A stretch of 64,000 bases of DNA. Origin: Kitasatospora atroaurantiaca (GTDB taxonomy: Bacteria > Actinomycetota > Actinomycetes > Streptomycetales > Streptomycetaceae). The notes beneath the pieces were generated by a model. That model worked only from the letters and a program-made list of their open reading frames with translations, ran no database searches and was not told where the DNA came from. The stretch covers positions 3,100,001 through 3,164,000 of the forward strand of contig NZ_VIVR01000001.1 of assembly GCF_007828955.1 (NCBI RefSeq), written 5' to 3'. The first letter of the stretch is position 1. Every line of letters starts with the position of its first letter. The translations under genes were made by a program, and so were the position numbers. Below are positions 1 to 16,111 of the stretch, piece by piece.

Positions 1-66
1 TACGGCCGCGGCCCGGCCACTCCGGCGGCGCTGGCGGCCGCGGTGCTGGCAAAGGTGCTCGGCTGA
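1..66 (+). CDS. 3' end of an unidentified gene
   Basis: Frame 1 is open from the window edge to a TGA at 64-66. It gives a 21-residue alanine-rich C-terminus ending in AKVLG. The gene lies 65 bases upstream of the ATPase gene on the same strand and may belong to the same unit. Too little is present to name it. Confidence 0.5.
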   Translation, partial: YGRGPATPAALAAAVLAKVLG

Positions 67-131
67 AATACAGGTGCGCCCTCCGGCGCCTGACCGCAGA
101 CTTGCCGGGAATCCGAAACCGAAGGAGTCCC

Positions 132-1196
132 GTGCAGGGTGCCGTCACCGTCTCGCCGTCCCAGGTCCCCGAGCTGCTGCTGGGCCTGGCCACCGTCAGG
201 CCGGTGTTCCTGTGGGGTGCGCCGGGAATCGGAAAGTCCTCGCTGGTACGGGAGTTCGCCGACTCGCTCGGCCTGGAGTGCGTCAGCCTGATCGGCACCC
301 AGCTCGCTCCCGAGGACCTGATCGGCGTCCCGCAGATCACCCCGGACGGCCGCTCGCGCTTCTGCCCGCCCGAGTCGATCGCCCGCGACCAGCCGTACTG
401 CCTCTTCCTGGACGAGCTCAACGCCGCGACCCCCGACGTGCAGAAGGCCTTCTACTCGCTCATCCTGGACCGCCGGATCGGCTCCTACGAGCTCCCGGCC
501 GGCTCCATCGTGATCGGCGCCGGGAACCGTGCCACCGACGGCGCCCTGGCCCGCCCGATGGCCTCCGCGCTGGTCAACCGCCTGGTCCACGTCCACCTCC
601 GGGCCAGCGCCACCGACTGGCTCAACTGGGCTGCGGGCAACGGCATCCACCCCTGGGTGCTGGACTACCTCATCGACCGGCCCGACCACCTGTGGTCCGC
701 ACCGCCCAAGACCGAGGAGCCGTTCTCCACCCCGCGCGCCTGGCACATGCTCTCCGACACCCTGCACTCCTTCGGGCCCACCCTGGACGAGCCGACGCTC
801 AAGGTGCTGGCGTACGGGCTGCTCACCCCGCAGCACGCGGTGAGCTTCTGCGGGTACGCGAAGATCGTCCGCAACTCGTACGGGCTGGACGCGATCCTCA
901 AGGGCGACGCCCGCTGGCCGCACCGGCTCGAGGACCGCGACCTGCTCTACTACCTGGCCGACGCCTTCCGCTCCCGGCTGGTCAAGGAGCTGCCCGCACG
1001 CAAAGAGCACGCCTCCAACTCCCTTCGGCAGACCGCCTACCGGGCGAAGTCGCTGCTGGTGCAGCTGGCCGAGATCTCGGTCGAGGTCGCGCAGACGGTG
1101 ATCGCGGACGGGCCGGACGGCAACCCGGTGCTGCCTGCCTGGTTCCTGATCGAGGCGGCCCGCGACATGCCCCGCCTGGTCGAGGCCCGCCGGTGA
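132..1196 (+). CDS. MoxR-like AAA+ ATPase
   Basis: The product is about 354 residues, an AAA+ ATPase of the MoxR-like/dynein-related group. The Walker A motif is GAPGIGKSS near residue 31. A Walker B-like CLFLDELN follows, then a sensor-1 region ending GAGNRATDG. The GTG at 132 follows GAAGGAG at 121-127, so it is preferred to an in-frame TTG at 102. Its stop overlaps the GTG of the next gene (GTGA), so the two are translationally coupled. MoxR ATPases commonly act as chaperones for VWA-domain partners, and the next gene encodes one. The substrate is unknown. Confidence 0.85.
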   Translation: MQGAVTVSPSQVPELLLGLATVRPVFLWGAPGIGKSSLVREFADSLGLECVSLIGTQLAPEDLIGVPQITPDGRSRFCPPESIARDQPYCLFLDELNAATPDVQKAFYSLILDRRIGSYELPAGSIVIGAGNRATDGALARPMASALVNRLVHVHLRASATDWLNWAAGNGIHPWVLDYLIDRPDHLWSAPPKTEEPFSTPRAWHMLSDTLHSFGPTLDEPTLKVLAYGLLTPQHAVSFCGYAKIVRNSYGLDAILKGDARWPHRLEDRDLLYYLADAFRSRLVKELPARKEHASNSLRQTAYRAKSLLVQLAEISVEVAQTVIADGPDGNPVLPAWFLIEAARDMPRLVEARR

Positions 1197-2968
1197 AGCC
1201 CAAGGCCTCTCCCTCGAAGGACCTCGCCGCCGAGGCCTTCGCCGAGGGCGTCGCACTGCTGCAGCGCAACACCGCGCTGGCCTCGGTCGACGCCACGATC
1301 TGCCGCAACCCCGACTGCGCGCACTACCCGCTGGACGGCTGGGCGGCGGTCGACTCCAACGGCACCGTGCACGTCAACCCCAAGCGCCGGGCCGAACCCG
1401 CCGAGTGGGCCTGGGTGTTGGCGCACTGCCTGCTACATCTCGGCTTCGGCCACGTCCCGGCCGCGAAGGGCCCGCGCAAGGACCCGGACTCGTACGAGCT
1501 CGCGGCGCGCTGCATGGTGGTCAACCGCTTCCTGGCCACCTTCTCGGTCGGCCGCGCTCCCTTCGAGCTGCCGCCGGTGATCCCGGGTGGGGACGAGGAG
1601 GAGCTCGCCGCCCGATGGCGGCTCGACGGCCTGCCGCACGCGCCGGGCACCGCCGGCACCGAGCCCGATCAACGGCTCATCCCCTGGCACCGCTCGGACA
1701 CCCCAGAGGACTGGACGGTCGCCTTCGCCGCCGCCCTGACCCGGACCATGTCCGCCGCCATGGACGTGGCCGGCGGCCGCCGCGACGAACTCACCGGCGA
1801 GCGCACGCCCGAGCGGCCGTGGACCCGCGCCCTCAACTGGTTCATCTCCTCCTACCCGCTGCTCGGCGGCCTGGCCGCCGGCATCACCCTGGTCGCCGAC
1901 GCCGAACTCGCCCGCGCCCAGGGCATCGCCATCGCCGCCGTGAACGCCGAGGCGGGCGAGATCTACCTCAACCCGCTGCGCCACTACAGCGACGAGGAGT
2001 GGCGGTTCATCCTGGCGCACGAGATGCTGCACGCCGCCCTGCGCCACGGCGACCGCGCGGGGGCCCGCGACCCGTACCTCTTCAACGTCGCCGCCGACTA
2101 CGTGATCAACGGCTGGCTGCTGGAGATGGGCGTCGGCGAGATGCCCGAAGGGCTGCTGCACGACCCCCAGTTGAAGGGCCTCTCGGCCGAGGAGGTCTAC
2201 GACCGGATCGTCCGGGACCAGCGCCGCCTGCGCCGCCTCGCCACCCTCGCAGGGAAGGGGAAGCCGGACGTCCTCGGTGAGCCGCTCGGCCACCGCCGTG
2301 ACTACGTCGACCTGGACGACTTCTACCGGCGCGGCCTCCAGCAGGGCTTCGAGCTGCACCGGCGCGAACGCGGGTACATCCCGGCGGGCCTGGTGGAGGA
2401 GATCCGCGCACTCGCCCACCCGCCCCTTCCCTGGGACGCCCAACTGGCCCGCTGGTTCGACGAGTTCGTCCCGTCCCCGCAACCCGTACGCAGCTACGCC
2501 CGCCCCTCGCGCCGCCAGGCTGCCACACCCGGCATCCCGCGCGCCGGACGGTACTTCCCGCCCGAGGAGATCGCCCGCTGCACCTTCGGCGTCGTCCTCG
2601 ACACCTCGGGCTCGATGAGCCGACAGTTGCTCGGCAAGGCCCTGGGCGCCATCGCCTCGTACGCCGCCGCCCGGGACGTCACGGCGGCCCGTGTGGTCTT
2701 CTGCGACGCCGCCCCGCACGATGCGGGCTTCCTGCCCACCGACGAGATCGCCGGGCGCGTCCGGGTCCGCGGCCGCGGCGGCACCGTCCTCCAGCCCGGC
2801 ATCGACCTGCTGGAGCGCGCCGATGACTTCCCACCCGCCGCCCCGGTCCTGGTGATCACCGACGGCGAGTGCGACGTCCTCCGGGTCCGCCGCGAGCACG
2901 CCTACCTCGTCCCCCAGGGCGCCGGGCTCCCGTTCACCCCGCGCGGTCCCGTCTTCCGCATGCGCTGA
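1193..2968 (+). CDS. VWA-like protein with metallopeptidase domain (DUF2201 type)
   Basis: The product is about 591 residues and starts at a GTG overlapping the ATPase stop by 4 bases. Its middle carries a zinc-peptidase motif, AHEMLHAALRHGD (HExxH). The C-terminal third has a MIDAS-type VWA signature, LDTSGSMS, followed by TDGECD. This arrangement matches the DUF2201_N (putative metallopeptidase) plus VWA-like DUF2201 family. With the upstream MoxR ATPase it forms the familiar ATPase-VWA pair, proposed to remodel or mature protein complexes. No signal peptide or membrane segment is visible, so it is probably cytosolic. The target is unknown. Confidence 0.85.
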   Translation: MKPKASPSKDLAAEAFAEGVALLQRNTALASVDATICRNPDCAHYPLDGWAAVDSNGTVHVNPKRRAEPAEWAWVLAHCLLHLGFGHVPAAKGPRKDPDSYELAARCMVVNRFLATFSVGRAPFELPPVIPGGDEEELAARWRLDGLPHAPGTAGTEPDQRLIPWHRSDTPEDWTVAFAAALTRTMSAAMDVAGGRRDELTGERTPERPWTRALNWFISSYPLLGGLAAGITLVADAELARAQGIAIAAVNAEAGEIYLNPLRHYSDEEWRFILAHEMLHAALRHGDRAGARDPYLFNVAADYVINGWLLEMGVGEMPEGLLHDPQLKGLSAEEVYDRIVRDQRRLRRLATLAGKGKPDVLGEPLGHRRDYVDLDDFYRRGLQQGFELHRRERGYIPAGLVEEIRALAHPPLPWDAQLARWFDEFVPSPQPVRSYARPSRRQAATPGIPRAGRYFPPEEIARCTFGVVLDTSGSMSRQLLGKALGAIASYAAARDVTAARVVFCDAAPHDAGFLPTDEIAGRVRVRGRGGTVLQPGIDLLERADDFPPAAPVLVITDGECDVLRVRREHAYLVPQGAGLPFTPRGPVFRMR

Positions 2969-3022
2969 GCCTTTGCAGGCGGCCGACCGCAACAGGGGCA
3001 CGGGGGGGCACCTGGCGGCGCG

Positions 3023-3583
3023 TCAGGCCGCAGCCGCCACCGGCCGGACGCTCCCCCGCACGAGCGGCCACAGCGCCGCCAGGTACAGCGCGGCGCCGAC
3101 CGCCAGCAGGTCCAGGTCCGCCGCCATCGCCACCGTGCCGGCCAGCACCAGCAGCGGGCTGAGCACCGAGAGCCGCCGCACCGTGGCGGTCAGCAGGGCC
3201 AGCATCCCGACGTAGAACAGCAGCGGGCCCACGGAGTAGAAGATCGGCAGCACACCCGGGTGATCCTGGATCCGGTCGAACAGCAGCGCCTTCTCCGCCT
3301 TGTCGGCGGCCCGCACCCCGACATACAGGTCGATCGTGACCTGCCCCAGCGAGGCGGCCAGCCCGGTGAAGGCCACTCCCGCCGCGACGGCCCCGACCGC
3401 CCGTCGCGTGACCAGTCGGCGCAGGTCCGCCGTCACCACGCCGAACAGCAGCAGCGCCGCGAACAGCGCGGCGTGGCCCACCAGCCAGCCGGCGCCCGGG
3501 TCCTTCGATCCGGGCAGCAGCCGGATCCCACCGTAGACGGCCAGCAGCAGCGGGGCGGCGACCGGGGCATACCGGTTCTTCAT
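3023..3583 (-). CDS. small multi-pass membrane protein
   Basis: The product is 186 residues with about five or six hydrophobic segments and no recognisable catalytic motif. The ATG at 3583 has AAGGA seven bases upstream, so it is preferred to longer in-frame extensions that run into the neighbouring operon. It converges with the VWA gene; only 54 bases separate the stops. I do not recognise a named family, and the function is unknown. Confidence 0.7.
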   Translation of the reverse strand: MKNRYAPVAAPLLLAVYGGIRLLPGSKDPGAGWLVGHAALFAALLLFGVVTADLRRLVTRRAVGAVAAGVAFTGLAASLGQVTIDLYVGVRAADKAEKALLFDRIQDHPGVLPIFYSVGPLLFYVGMLALLTATVRRLSVLSPLLVLAGTVAMAADLDLLAVGAALYLAALWPLVRGSVRPVAAAA

Positions 3584-3676
3584 CTCAAGGTCCTTCCGGA
3601 TCAGGCGAGTTCGACACCCCGAATCCTGCTCACCCGCACCCCGGACCGGATCGCCCACGCCGGTGAACCTCGCCCC

Positions 3677-3694
3677 CTCCCCCGCACGGGGGAG
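3677..3694 (-). terminator. hairpin after response regulator gene
   Basis: A perfect 7-bp stem CTCCCCC/GGGGGAG has a 4-base loop and lies 5 bases beyond the response-regulator stop. There is no clear T-tract, which is usual for streptomycete terminators. Confidence 0.5.
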
Positions 3695-3698
3695 CCGG

Positions 3699-4385
3699 TC
3701 ACGCCTCCCCCGCGACGACCGCCCCCGACTCGTACGCGAAGACCACCGCGTGCACCCTGTCCCGGAGTTGGAGCTTGGCGAGCACGTTGCTGACATGGGT
3801 CTTCACGGTGTGCTCGCTGACCACCAGCTCGCCCGCGATCTCGGCGTTGGAGAGGCCGCGTGCCAGCAGCTGCAGCGTCTCCATCTCCCGCCCGGTCAGC
3901 TGCTCCAGCAGCCTCGACGGCGCCCGCACCGACCGCTCCGGACCGACCACGCCCCGCCGAGCGGCGAACTCGGCGATCAACCGCCGCGTCACCGACGGCG
4001 CCAGCAGCGCCTCCCCGGAGGCCACCATCCGTACGCCGTGGGCGAGATCGTCCCGCCGGACGTCCTTGAGCAGGAAGCCGCTGGCTCCCGCGTAGAGCGC
4101 CTCGAAGACGTAGTCGTCGATGTCGAAGGTGGTCAGCATGATCACCTTGGTGTCCGGGTACTCGGCGCAGACCCGGCGGGCGGCCTCCAGGCCGTCCATC
4201 ACGGGCATCCGGACGTCCAGCAACAGCACGTCCGGGCCGTGCACCCGCACGGCCTCCACCGCCTCCGCGCCGTCACAGGCCTCGGCGACCACCTCGATGT
4301 CCGGCTGAGCGTCCAGGATCATTCCGAATCCGGCCCGCACCAGCTCCTGGTCGTCCGCGACCACCACCCGAATCGGCAACTCCAC
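3699..4385 (-). CDS. NarL/FixJ-family response regulator
   Basis: The product is about 228 residues. The receiver domain comes first, with acidic pair D11-D12 and phospho-acceptor D57 in LLLDVRMP, and FLLKD near residue 105. A LuxR-type helix-turn-helix follows (LTGREMETLQLLARG, then SEHTVKTHVSNVLAKL). The GTG at 4385 lies 7 bases after the kinase stop; an in-frame TTG at 4379 has slightly better spacing from GGGAGAGG and is a possible alternative. It forms an operon with the histidine kinase upstream and is its likely phosphorylation partner. The regulated genes are unknown. Confidence 0.92.
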   Translation of the reverse strand: MELPIRVVVADDQELVRAGFGMILDAQPDIEVVAEACDGAEAVEAVRVHGPDVLLLDVRMPVMDGLEAARRVCAEYPDTKVIMLTTFDIDDYVFEALYAGASGFLLKDVRRDDLAHGVRMVASGEALLAPSVTRRLIAEFAARRGVVGPERSVRAPSRLLEQLTGREMETLQLLARGLSNAEIAGELVVSEHTVKTHVSNVLAKLQLRDRVHAVVFAYESGAVVAGEA

Positions 4386-4392
4386 CCTCTCC

Positions 4393-5571
4393 CTACGCAC
4401 CGAGCGGCAGCCGTGCCGCCACCACGAACCCCCGGCCGTCCGGCCCGGGCCCGGCCGACGCGCTGCCCCCGCAGGCCGCCGCGCGTTCCCGGATACCGAC
4501 CAGTCCCCGCCCGCCGGACCAGCCATCGATCCCCGCCACCACCGGCGCGCCCCGGCCGTCGTCCGCCACCTCGATAGCCAGCGCATCCCCCGCACGGGCG
4601 ATCCGGACCACCACACTCTGCGCGTCCGAGTGCTTCAGCACATTGGTCAACGCCTCCTGCACGATCCGGTACGCCGCCGTCTGCACATCGGACGGACCGT
4701 ACGCCTCGATCTCCGACTCGACCCGCACCCCCGAGGCCCGTACCCGTGCCACCACCGCCGGCAGCTCGGCCAGCGTCGGCTGCGGCGCCAACTCGGGTGC
4801 GGCGTCGGTGTCCTTGAGCACTCCCAGCACCCGGCGCAGCTGCACCATGGCGTCCCGGCCCGAGTCGGCGATGGTGTCGAACGCCTTGATCGCCCGCTCC
4901 GGGTCGCTGCGCACGACCAGCGGGCCGGCCTCGGCCTGGATGACCATCAGCGAGACCGCATGCGCCAGGATGTCGTGCATCTCCCGGGCGATCCGGCCGC
5001 GCTCCTCCGCCACAGCGCGTGCCGCGTCGCTGGCGGCCCGAAGTCCGACCTGGTGCGCCCGCTCGGCCTCGACCCGGGCCAGCCTGCGCAGTTCCCGCAC
5101 CAGCGAGCCGAAGACGTAACTGCCGACCGACGTCAGCAGGCTGAACAGCATGCCGTTCGGGGACCGGGTGCCGAGGATGTTCCCCACCACCAGGGCCACC
5201 AGGAGCGACCAGCGCTGCCAGCCTCTGCCGCGGTCGGCCAAGGTGTAGATGCCGACCACCGCGTAGAGCTGGACCTGCGGCATCACCGAGTGCGCGACGA
5301 CCGAGAGCACCGTCGAGGGGATCGCGCAGGCCAGCACCGTGGCGCCCGGGTACCGCCGGCGCCACGGCAGCGGGAACGCCGTTGCCGTCGCCAGCAGGTA
5401 GACCCACCACGGCCACCCGACATCGTCGTTGACCACCGCCCACACCGAGACGCCCGCCGAGCCCGCCGCCAGCGCCGAGTCCAGGACGTACGGGCTGACC
5501 CCTGCGAACCGGGCCCGTACCCGTTCCGTCCGCCCCGCGGCCCACGCCTGCGCGTGCGTCATCCGCTCCAC
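4393..5571 (-). CDS. sensor histidine kinase (HisKA_3/NarL type)
   Basis: The product is about 392 residues. The N-terminal half has about four or five membrane segments. A HisKA_3 dimerisation box, GRIAREMHDILAHA, follows, with the phospho-accepting His near residue 199. A C-terminal HATPase domain shows DDGRGAP and GGRGLVGIRERA. The GTG at 5571 is chosen because GGAGGGG lies five bases upstream; an ATG at 5562 is an alternative. The short extracytoplasmic loops suggest sensing within or at the membrane. It is co-transcribed with its response regulator, 7 bases downstream. Confidence 0.92.
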   Translation of the reverse strand: MERMTHAQAWAAGRTERVRARFAGVSPYVLDSALAAGSAGVSVWAVVNDDVGWPWWVYLLATATAFPLPWRRRYPGATVLACAIPSTVLSVVAHSVMPQVQLYAVVGIYTLADRGRGWQRWSLLVALVVGNILGTRSPNGMLFSLLTSVGSYVFGSLVRELRRLARVEAERAHQVGLRAASDAARAVAEERGRIAREMHDILAHAVSLMVIQAEAGPLVVRSDPERAIKAFDTIADSGRDAMVQLRRVLGVLKDTDAAPELAPQPTLAELPAVVARVRASGVRVESEIEAYGPSDVQTAAYRIVQEALTNVLKHSDAQSVVVRIARAGDALAIEVADDGRGAPVVAGIDGWSGGRGLVGIRERAAACGGSASAGPGPDGRGFVVAARLPLGA

Positions 5572-5653
5572 GTCCGCCCCTCCCCCGAGCCCGACCCGCC
5601 CCGGAGGGTGATCATGCCGTACGACCGGGCGCCGGCGCAGCCCCGCGCCGGCC

Positions 5654-6337
5654 TCAGCCACCGTTCACCGTCACGTCGCCGGTGGCCGTACGGGCCTCGA
5701 TGCTCCGCCCGGCGTCAACCTTCCTGGGCACCGACACCTGCACATCACCGACCCCCGTCGAGGCGTCCACCGCATACGGCTGCCCGCTCGGCACCGTCAC
5801 CCGCACGCTCCCCGTCGAGCTGGTCGCCGTCACCTCGGTGGGCGCGGTCGTGAAGGACGCCGATACATCGCCCGTGCTGCTGACCAGCCGTGCGGAGGTC
5901 GACCCCAGCCCCTTCGCCACGACCGTCCCGGTCGACGACTCCGCCACCACCTCCCCGGTCAGCCCGGTCAGCCGCACATCACCCGTCGAACCGTGCACCC
6001 GCACCACGGTGCCCTCGGGCACCCGCACCCGGTACCCGACCGAACAGTCACCGCAGTGGTACGTCAGCGTCAGCGTCCCGCCGGTGACCTCATGGGTGGC
6101 CACCGGCGCCTTTCCCCGGAACTCCTGTCGCTCCACCACCTGCACGCCACCGCCCCCTCCCACCACCTCGACGTCCCCGGTCGACGCCTCCACCACGAGC
6201 ACCCGCACCGCCTGGTCCACTCCGTACGCGACGTCCCGGCTCTCCTTCTCCTCCAGCCAGTACCCGGAGACTCCGGCCCCCACCACCACCGCGGTGATCC
6301 CCGCGTACATCGCCACCCGAGCCAGCGGACGGTTCAT
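5654..6337 (-). CDS. DUF4097-type membrane-anchored repeat protein
   Basis: The product is 227 residues. One N-terminal hydrophobic segment (about residues 8-25) acts as signal or anchor. The rest is beta-rich, with recurring STGDV/SSTGSV/TATGDV turns about 20 residues apart. This is typical of DUF4097 proteins, which are predicted to form a beta-helix outside the membrane. The ATG at 6337 follows GGGGAG. It lies upstream of the two-component operon on the same strand, 82 bases from the kinase start. DUF4097 genes often accompany two-component systems, so a sensory or accessory role is possible but unproven. Confidence 0.8.
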   Translation of the reverse strand: MNRPLARVAMYAGITAVVVGAGVSGYWLEEKESRDVAYGVDQAVRVLVVEASTGDVEVVGGGGGVQVVERQEFRGKAPVATHEVTGGTLTLTYHCGDCSVGYRVRVPEGTVVRVHGSTGDVRLTGLTGEVVAESSTGTVVAKGLGSTSARLVSSTGDVSASFTTAPTEVTATSSTGSVRVTVPSGQPYAVDASTGVGDVQVSVPRKVDAGRSIEARTATGDVTVNGG

Positions 6338-6464
6338 CACAAGCTCCCCTCGACCGGTCCGGACCTCCCGAACCGACACGCAGCAGCCTGCCCGTCGCAC
6401 CCCCTCCCCCGGATCGCCCGCCCGAGCGGTCCGGGGACCTCCCCCGCACGAGGGAGAAACGCCG

Positions 6465-6498
6465 CAGGGCGGCCACCCCGTGTGGGGTGACCGCCCTG
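6465..6498 (-). terminator. rpoC terminator
   Basis: The hairpin CAGGGCGG-c-CACCCC / GGGGTG-a-CCGCCCTG has a GTGT loop and lies 20 bases beyond the rpoC stop codon. The stem is 14 bp with one mismatch and no long T-tract. Confidence 0.75.
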
Positions 6499-6518
6499 AG
6501 GTTGAAGCAACCTGACTA

Positions 6519-10412
<3,894 letters not shown>

Positions 10413-10475
10413 TGGTCGTCAAGCCCTCTTTCGTAAGTCGAAAGTCGTTCATCTGGTCTGAGGGGGCCTGGGGGC

Positions 10476-10505
10476 GGGCCGGCTGCTTGTGGAAGCAGCC
10501 GGCCC
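10476..10505 (-). other. strong hairpin in the rpoB-rpoC gap
   Basis: A perfect 13-bp stem (GGGCCGGCTGCTT / AAGCAGCCGGCCC) with loop GTGG lies between the rpoB stop and the rpoC start. No T-tract follows. rpoC needs read-through, so this is more likely an mRNA processing or stability element, or a partial attenuator, than a full terminator. Confidence 0.6.
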
Positions 10506-10513
10506 TACCTCCG

Positions 10514-13990
<3,477 letters not shown>

Positions 13991-14197
13991 GAGGGGGGTC
14001 CTTCCGAGGGCTCGGAGCTCACTACGCGCGTACCGGCCGGGCCTGCCGAGGATTGGAGCCACCTCCGGCGCCGAGGGTCTCAGCCGGGACGAATCCCAGG
14101 TCAGAGCCGCTTTGCGGAGGCGGTGCCAGACCCCTTCAGGGCAACGCAAACTCCGGGCGACGAGTCACGGAGCAGCTAACAGGCAGCGCAAAGGGAC

Positions 14198-14226
14198 AGT
14201 GTAGCCAAAAGGCACACTGCTGACAA
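14198..14226 (-). promoter_or_regulatory. candidate rpoBC promoter
   Basis: On the minus strand, TTGTCA (14221-14226) and TACACT (14198-14203) are separated by exactly 17 bases, a good housekeeping sigma (HrdB-like) match. Transcription would start near 14190, giving a leader of about 200 bases before the TTG of rpoB. I see no gene in 13991-14651, which otherwise holds this promoter, the leader and unremarkable GC-rich sequence. Confidence 0.65.
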
Positions 14227-14651
14227 GCCCTGATTCGGAGACCGAATCGGACGCTCCCTCCGGTAGCCACCCGTCCGGCTCAACCCCCCGGAAGGAGCCT
14301 CGCCGCAGGGTGGTCCCTGCCCTCGTACAACCGCCGGCCCGGACACTCCGGGCCACCGCACCTCACATGGAGTCACTTCCCGTCGGGGCCACTGAATATG
14401 CATCCAGGGCCGCTCCAACTGGCAGCGGACTCGCTCCTTGCTGCGGCGCGCGCCTTGAGAATCGCGCGCCCGGTGCAGTTCGTCAAGGCCCCTGCCGGAG
14501 CGTGGACCTCGGGCTGCTCATCGCTCGGGACCCCCAGGGCGTTACAGAACCCATGGTGGGAGCCACTCCCGATGACAGCGATCACCATACCCGCACCCAC
14601 CGACAGTGGCCGAGTGCACAATCGGCCAGGGTGGTCACCCCCTGGTACGGC

Positions 14652-14719
14652 AAAGGCCGGGCCGACCACCCGCAAGGGTGATCGGCCCGGCCCTTTCACG
14701 CCCCCTCAGAGGGGGCGTG
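14652..14719 (-). terminator. tandem hairpins ending the rplJL transcript
   Basis: Directly after the rplL stop comes a perfect 9-bp hairpin (CACGCCCCC/GGGGGCGTG, 14697-14719). A second, ~20-bp hairpin follows (14652-14696; AAAGGCCGGGCCGACCACCC against its near-perfect complement, GCAA loop). They separate rplJL from the independently promoted rpoBC. Confidence 0.85.
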
Positions 14720-14722
14720 GAG

Positions 14723-15106
14723 TCACTTGACGGTGACCTTGGCGCCAGCGGCCTCGAGGGCAGCCTTGGCCTTCTCGGCAACGTCCTTGGCGACCTTCTC
14801 GAGAACCTTGGCACCGGCGGTGTCAACGAGGTCCTTGGCCTCCTTCAGGCCGAGGGAGGTCAGGGTGCGCACCTCCTTGATGACCTGGATCTTCTTGTCG
14901 CCCGCGCCATCGAGGATGACGTCGAACTCGTCCTGCTCCTCAACGGCCTCGACGGCGGCGGCAGCGCCACCGGCGGCGGCAACGGCAACCGGGGCGGCCG
15001 CGGTGACGTCGAACTTCTCCTCGAAGGCCTTCACGAAGGCGGAGAGCTCGATGAGGGTGAGCTCCTCGAACTGCGCGAGCAGCTCGTCCTGGGTCAGCTT
15101 CGCCAT
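14723..15106 (-). CDS. rplL: 50S ribosomal protein L7/L12
   Basis: The product is 127 residues. It has an N-terminal dimerisation segment ([20 protein letters not shown]), an alanine-rich hinge, and a C-terminal globular domain with the factor-binding stretch [20 protein letters not shown]. It forms the ribosomal stalk with L10, which is encoded 88 bases upstream in the same transcript. Confidence 0.98.
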   Translation of the reverse strand: MAKLTQDELLAQFEELTLIELSAFVKAFEEKFDVTAAAPVAVAAAGGAAAAVEAVEEQDEFDVILDGAGDKKIQVIKEVRTLTSLGLKEAKDLVDTAGAKVLEKVAKDVAEKAKAALEAAGAKVTVK

Positions 15107-15194
15107 GATGGCGTCCTTCCACTAAGTCGGCAGGTGGTGCCGTATGTACGGGTTGGGCGGGCACGGGCCCGCAGCGAGGCGTGAGCCTGCCGAA

Positions 15195-15758
15195 TTACTC
15201 GGCGGCCGCGTCCTCGGCGGCGGGAGCCGGCGTACCGGCACCGCCCTGCTCGACCTTGTCGCGAAGCGCGTCCACGGTGCGGACGAGCTTCGAGGGCAGG
15301 GCCTGGAAGAGCGCAGCAGCCTGGGACTGCTTGGCCTTCATGGCGCCGGCCAGCTTGGCGAGCAGCACCTCGCGGGACTCGAGGTCCGCGAGCTTCTTGA
15401 TCTCATCGGCGGACAGCGCCTTACCGTCAAGGACACCGCCCTTGATGATGAGAGCGGGGTTGTCCTTGGCGAAGTCACGCAGAGCCTTCGCCGACTCCAC
15501 CGGGTCACCGGTGACGAAGGCGACAGCCGTCGGACCCGCGAACAGGTCGTCCAGCTCGGTGATCCCGGCCTCGTTGGCAGCGATCTTGGTCAGCGTGTTC
15601 TTCACCACGGCGTACTCGGCGTTCTCACCGAGCGAGCGACGCAGGGTCTTAACCTGCTTCACCGTGAGACCGCGGTACTCGGTCAGCAGCGCCGCGGAGG
15701 AGCCACGGAACTTGTCCGTGATCTCGGCGACGGCAGCAGCCTTGTCGGGCCTTGCCAT
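15195..15758 (-). CDS. rplJ: 50S ribosomal protein L10
   Basis: The product is 187 residues with the conserved N-terminal RNA-binding domain ([17 protein letters not shown]..., [19 protein letters not shown]). The C-terminal helix binds L7/L12, and an acidic alanine-rich tail follows. It is the first gene of the rplJL transcript. A ~350-base untranslated region with a strong hairpin precedes it, consistent with L10-mediated autoregulation. Confidence 0.97.
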   Translation of the reverse strand: MARPDKAAAVAEITDKFRGSSAALLTEYRGLTVKQVKTLRRSLGENAEYAVVKNTLTKIAANEAGITELDDLFAGPTAVAFVTGDPVESAKALRDFAKDNPALIIKGGVLDGKALSADEIKKLADLESREVLLAKLAGAMKAKQSQAAALFQALPSKLVRTVDALRDKVEQGGAGTPAPAAEDAAAE

Positions 15759-15877
15759 AGGCTTACGCCTCCTTCCGTGATGTCGAAGTCAGGCCGACCT
15801 TTGAACAGTCGACCCATCCAACGCCTCGGACCAGCCGGCCGGATGAAGGCTCCTGTGGAACGTCTCGCAAAATGACG

Positions 15878-15908
15878 AGAGCCCCGGTGCGCAGGCGCAC
15901 GGGGCTCT
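15878..15908 (-). promoter_or_regulatory. hairpin in the rplJ leader (probable L10 leader)
   Basis: About 120 bases upstream of rplJ, AGAGCCCCG-TGCGC pairs with GCGCA-CCGGGGCTCT around a short loop with one bulged base, and TTTT follows within a few bases. rplJ mRNAs commonly carry an L10-binding leader or attenuator, and this structure is a good candidate. The rest of 15759-16111 has no gene and presumably contains the rplJ promoter, which I could not assign. Confidence 0.55.
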
Positions 15909-16111
15909 GATTAACCTCAACAGTCCCACGGCAAGGCCGTACGAACCGGAAGTCCAAGCTCCAAACAGTCCTGCGCGGGCCGTCTGCGGCAATTCGCAGA
16001 TCCTTCGGCCGCCTCGCACCCTCACAGGCACAAGACGACGACCAGCGGTCTTTGGCAGCCACCACCGTACCCGGCCCGGGTCGAATCGACCAAATCGCCT
16101 CAGGCCCGGGC

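Noticed and set aside
74-1192. N-terminal extension of the VWA/metallopeptidase gene to position 74
   Set aside because: It overlaps the whole ATPase gene in another frame. The GTG at 1193 overlaps the ATPase stop in the usual coupled manner.
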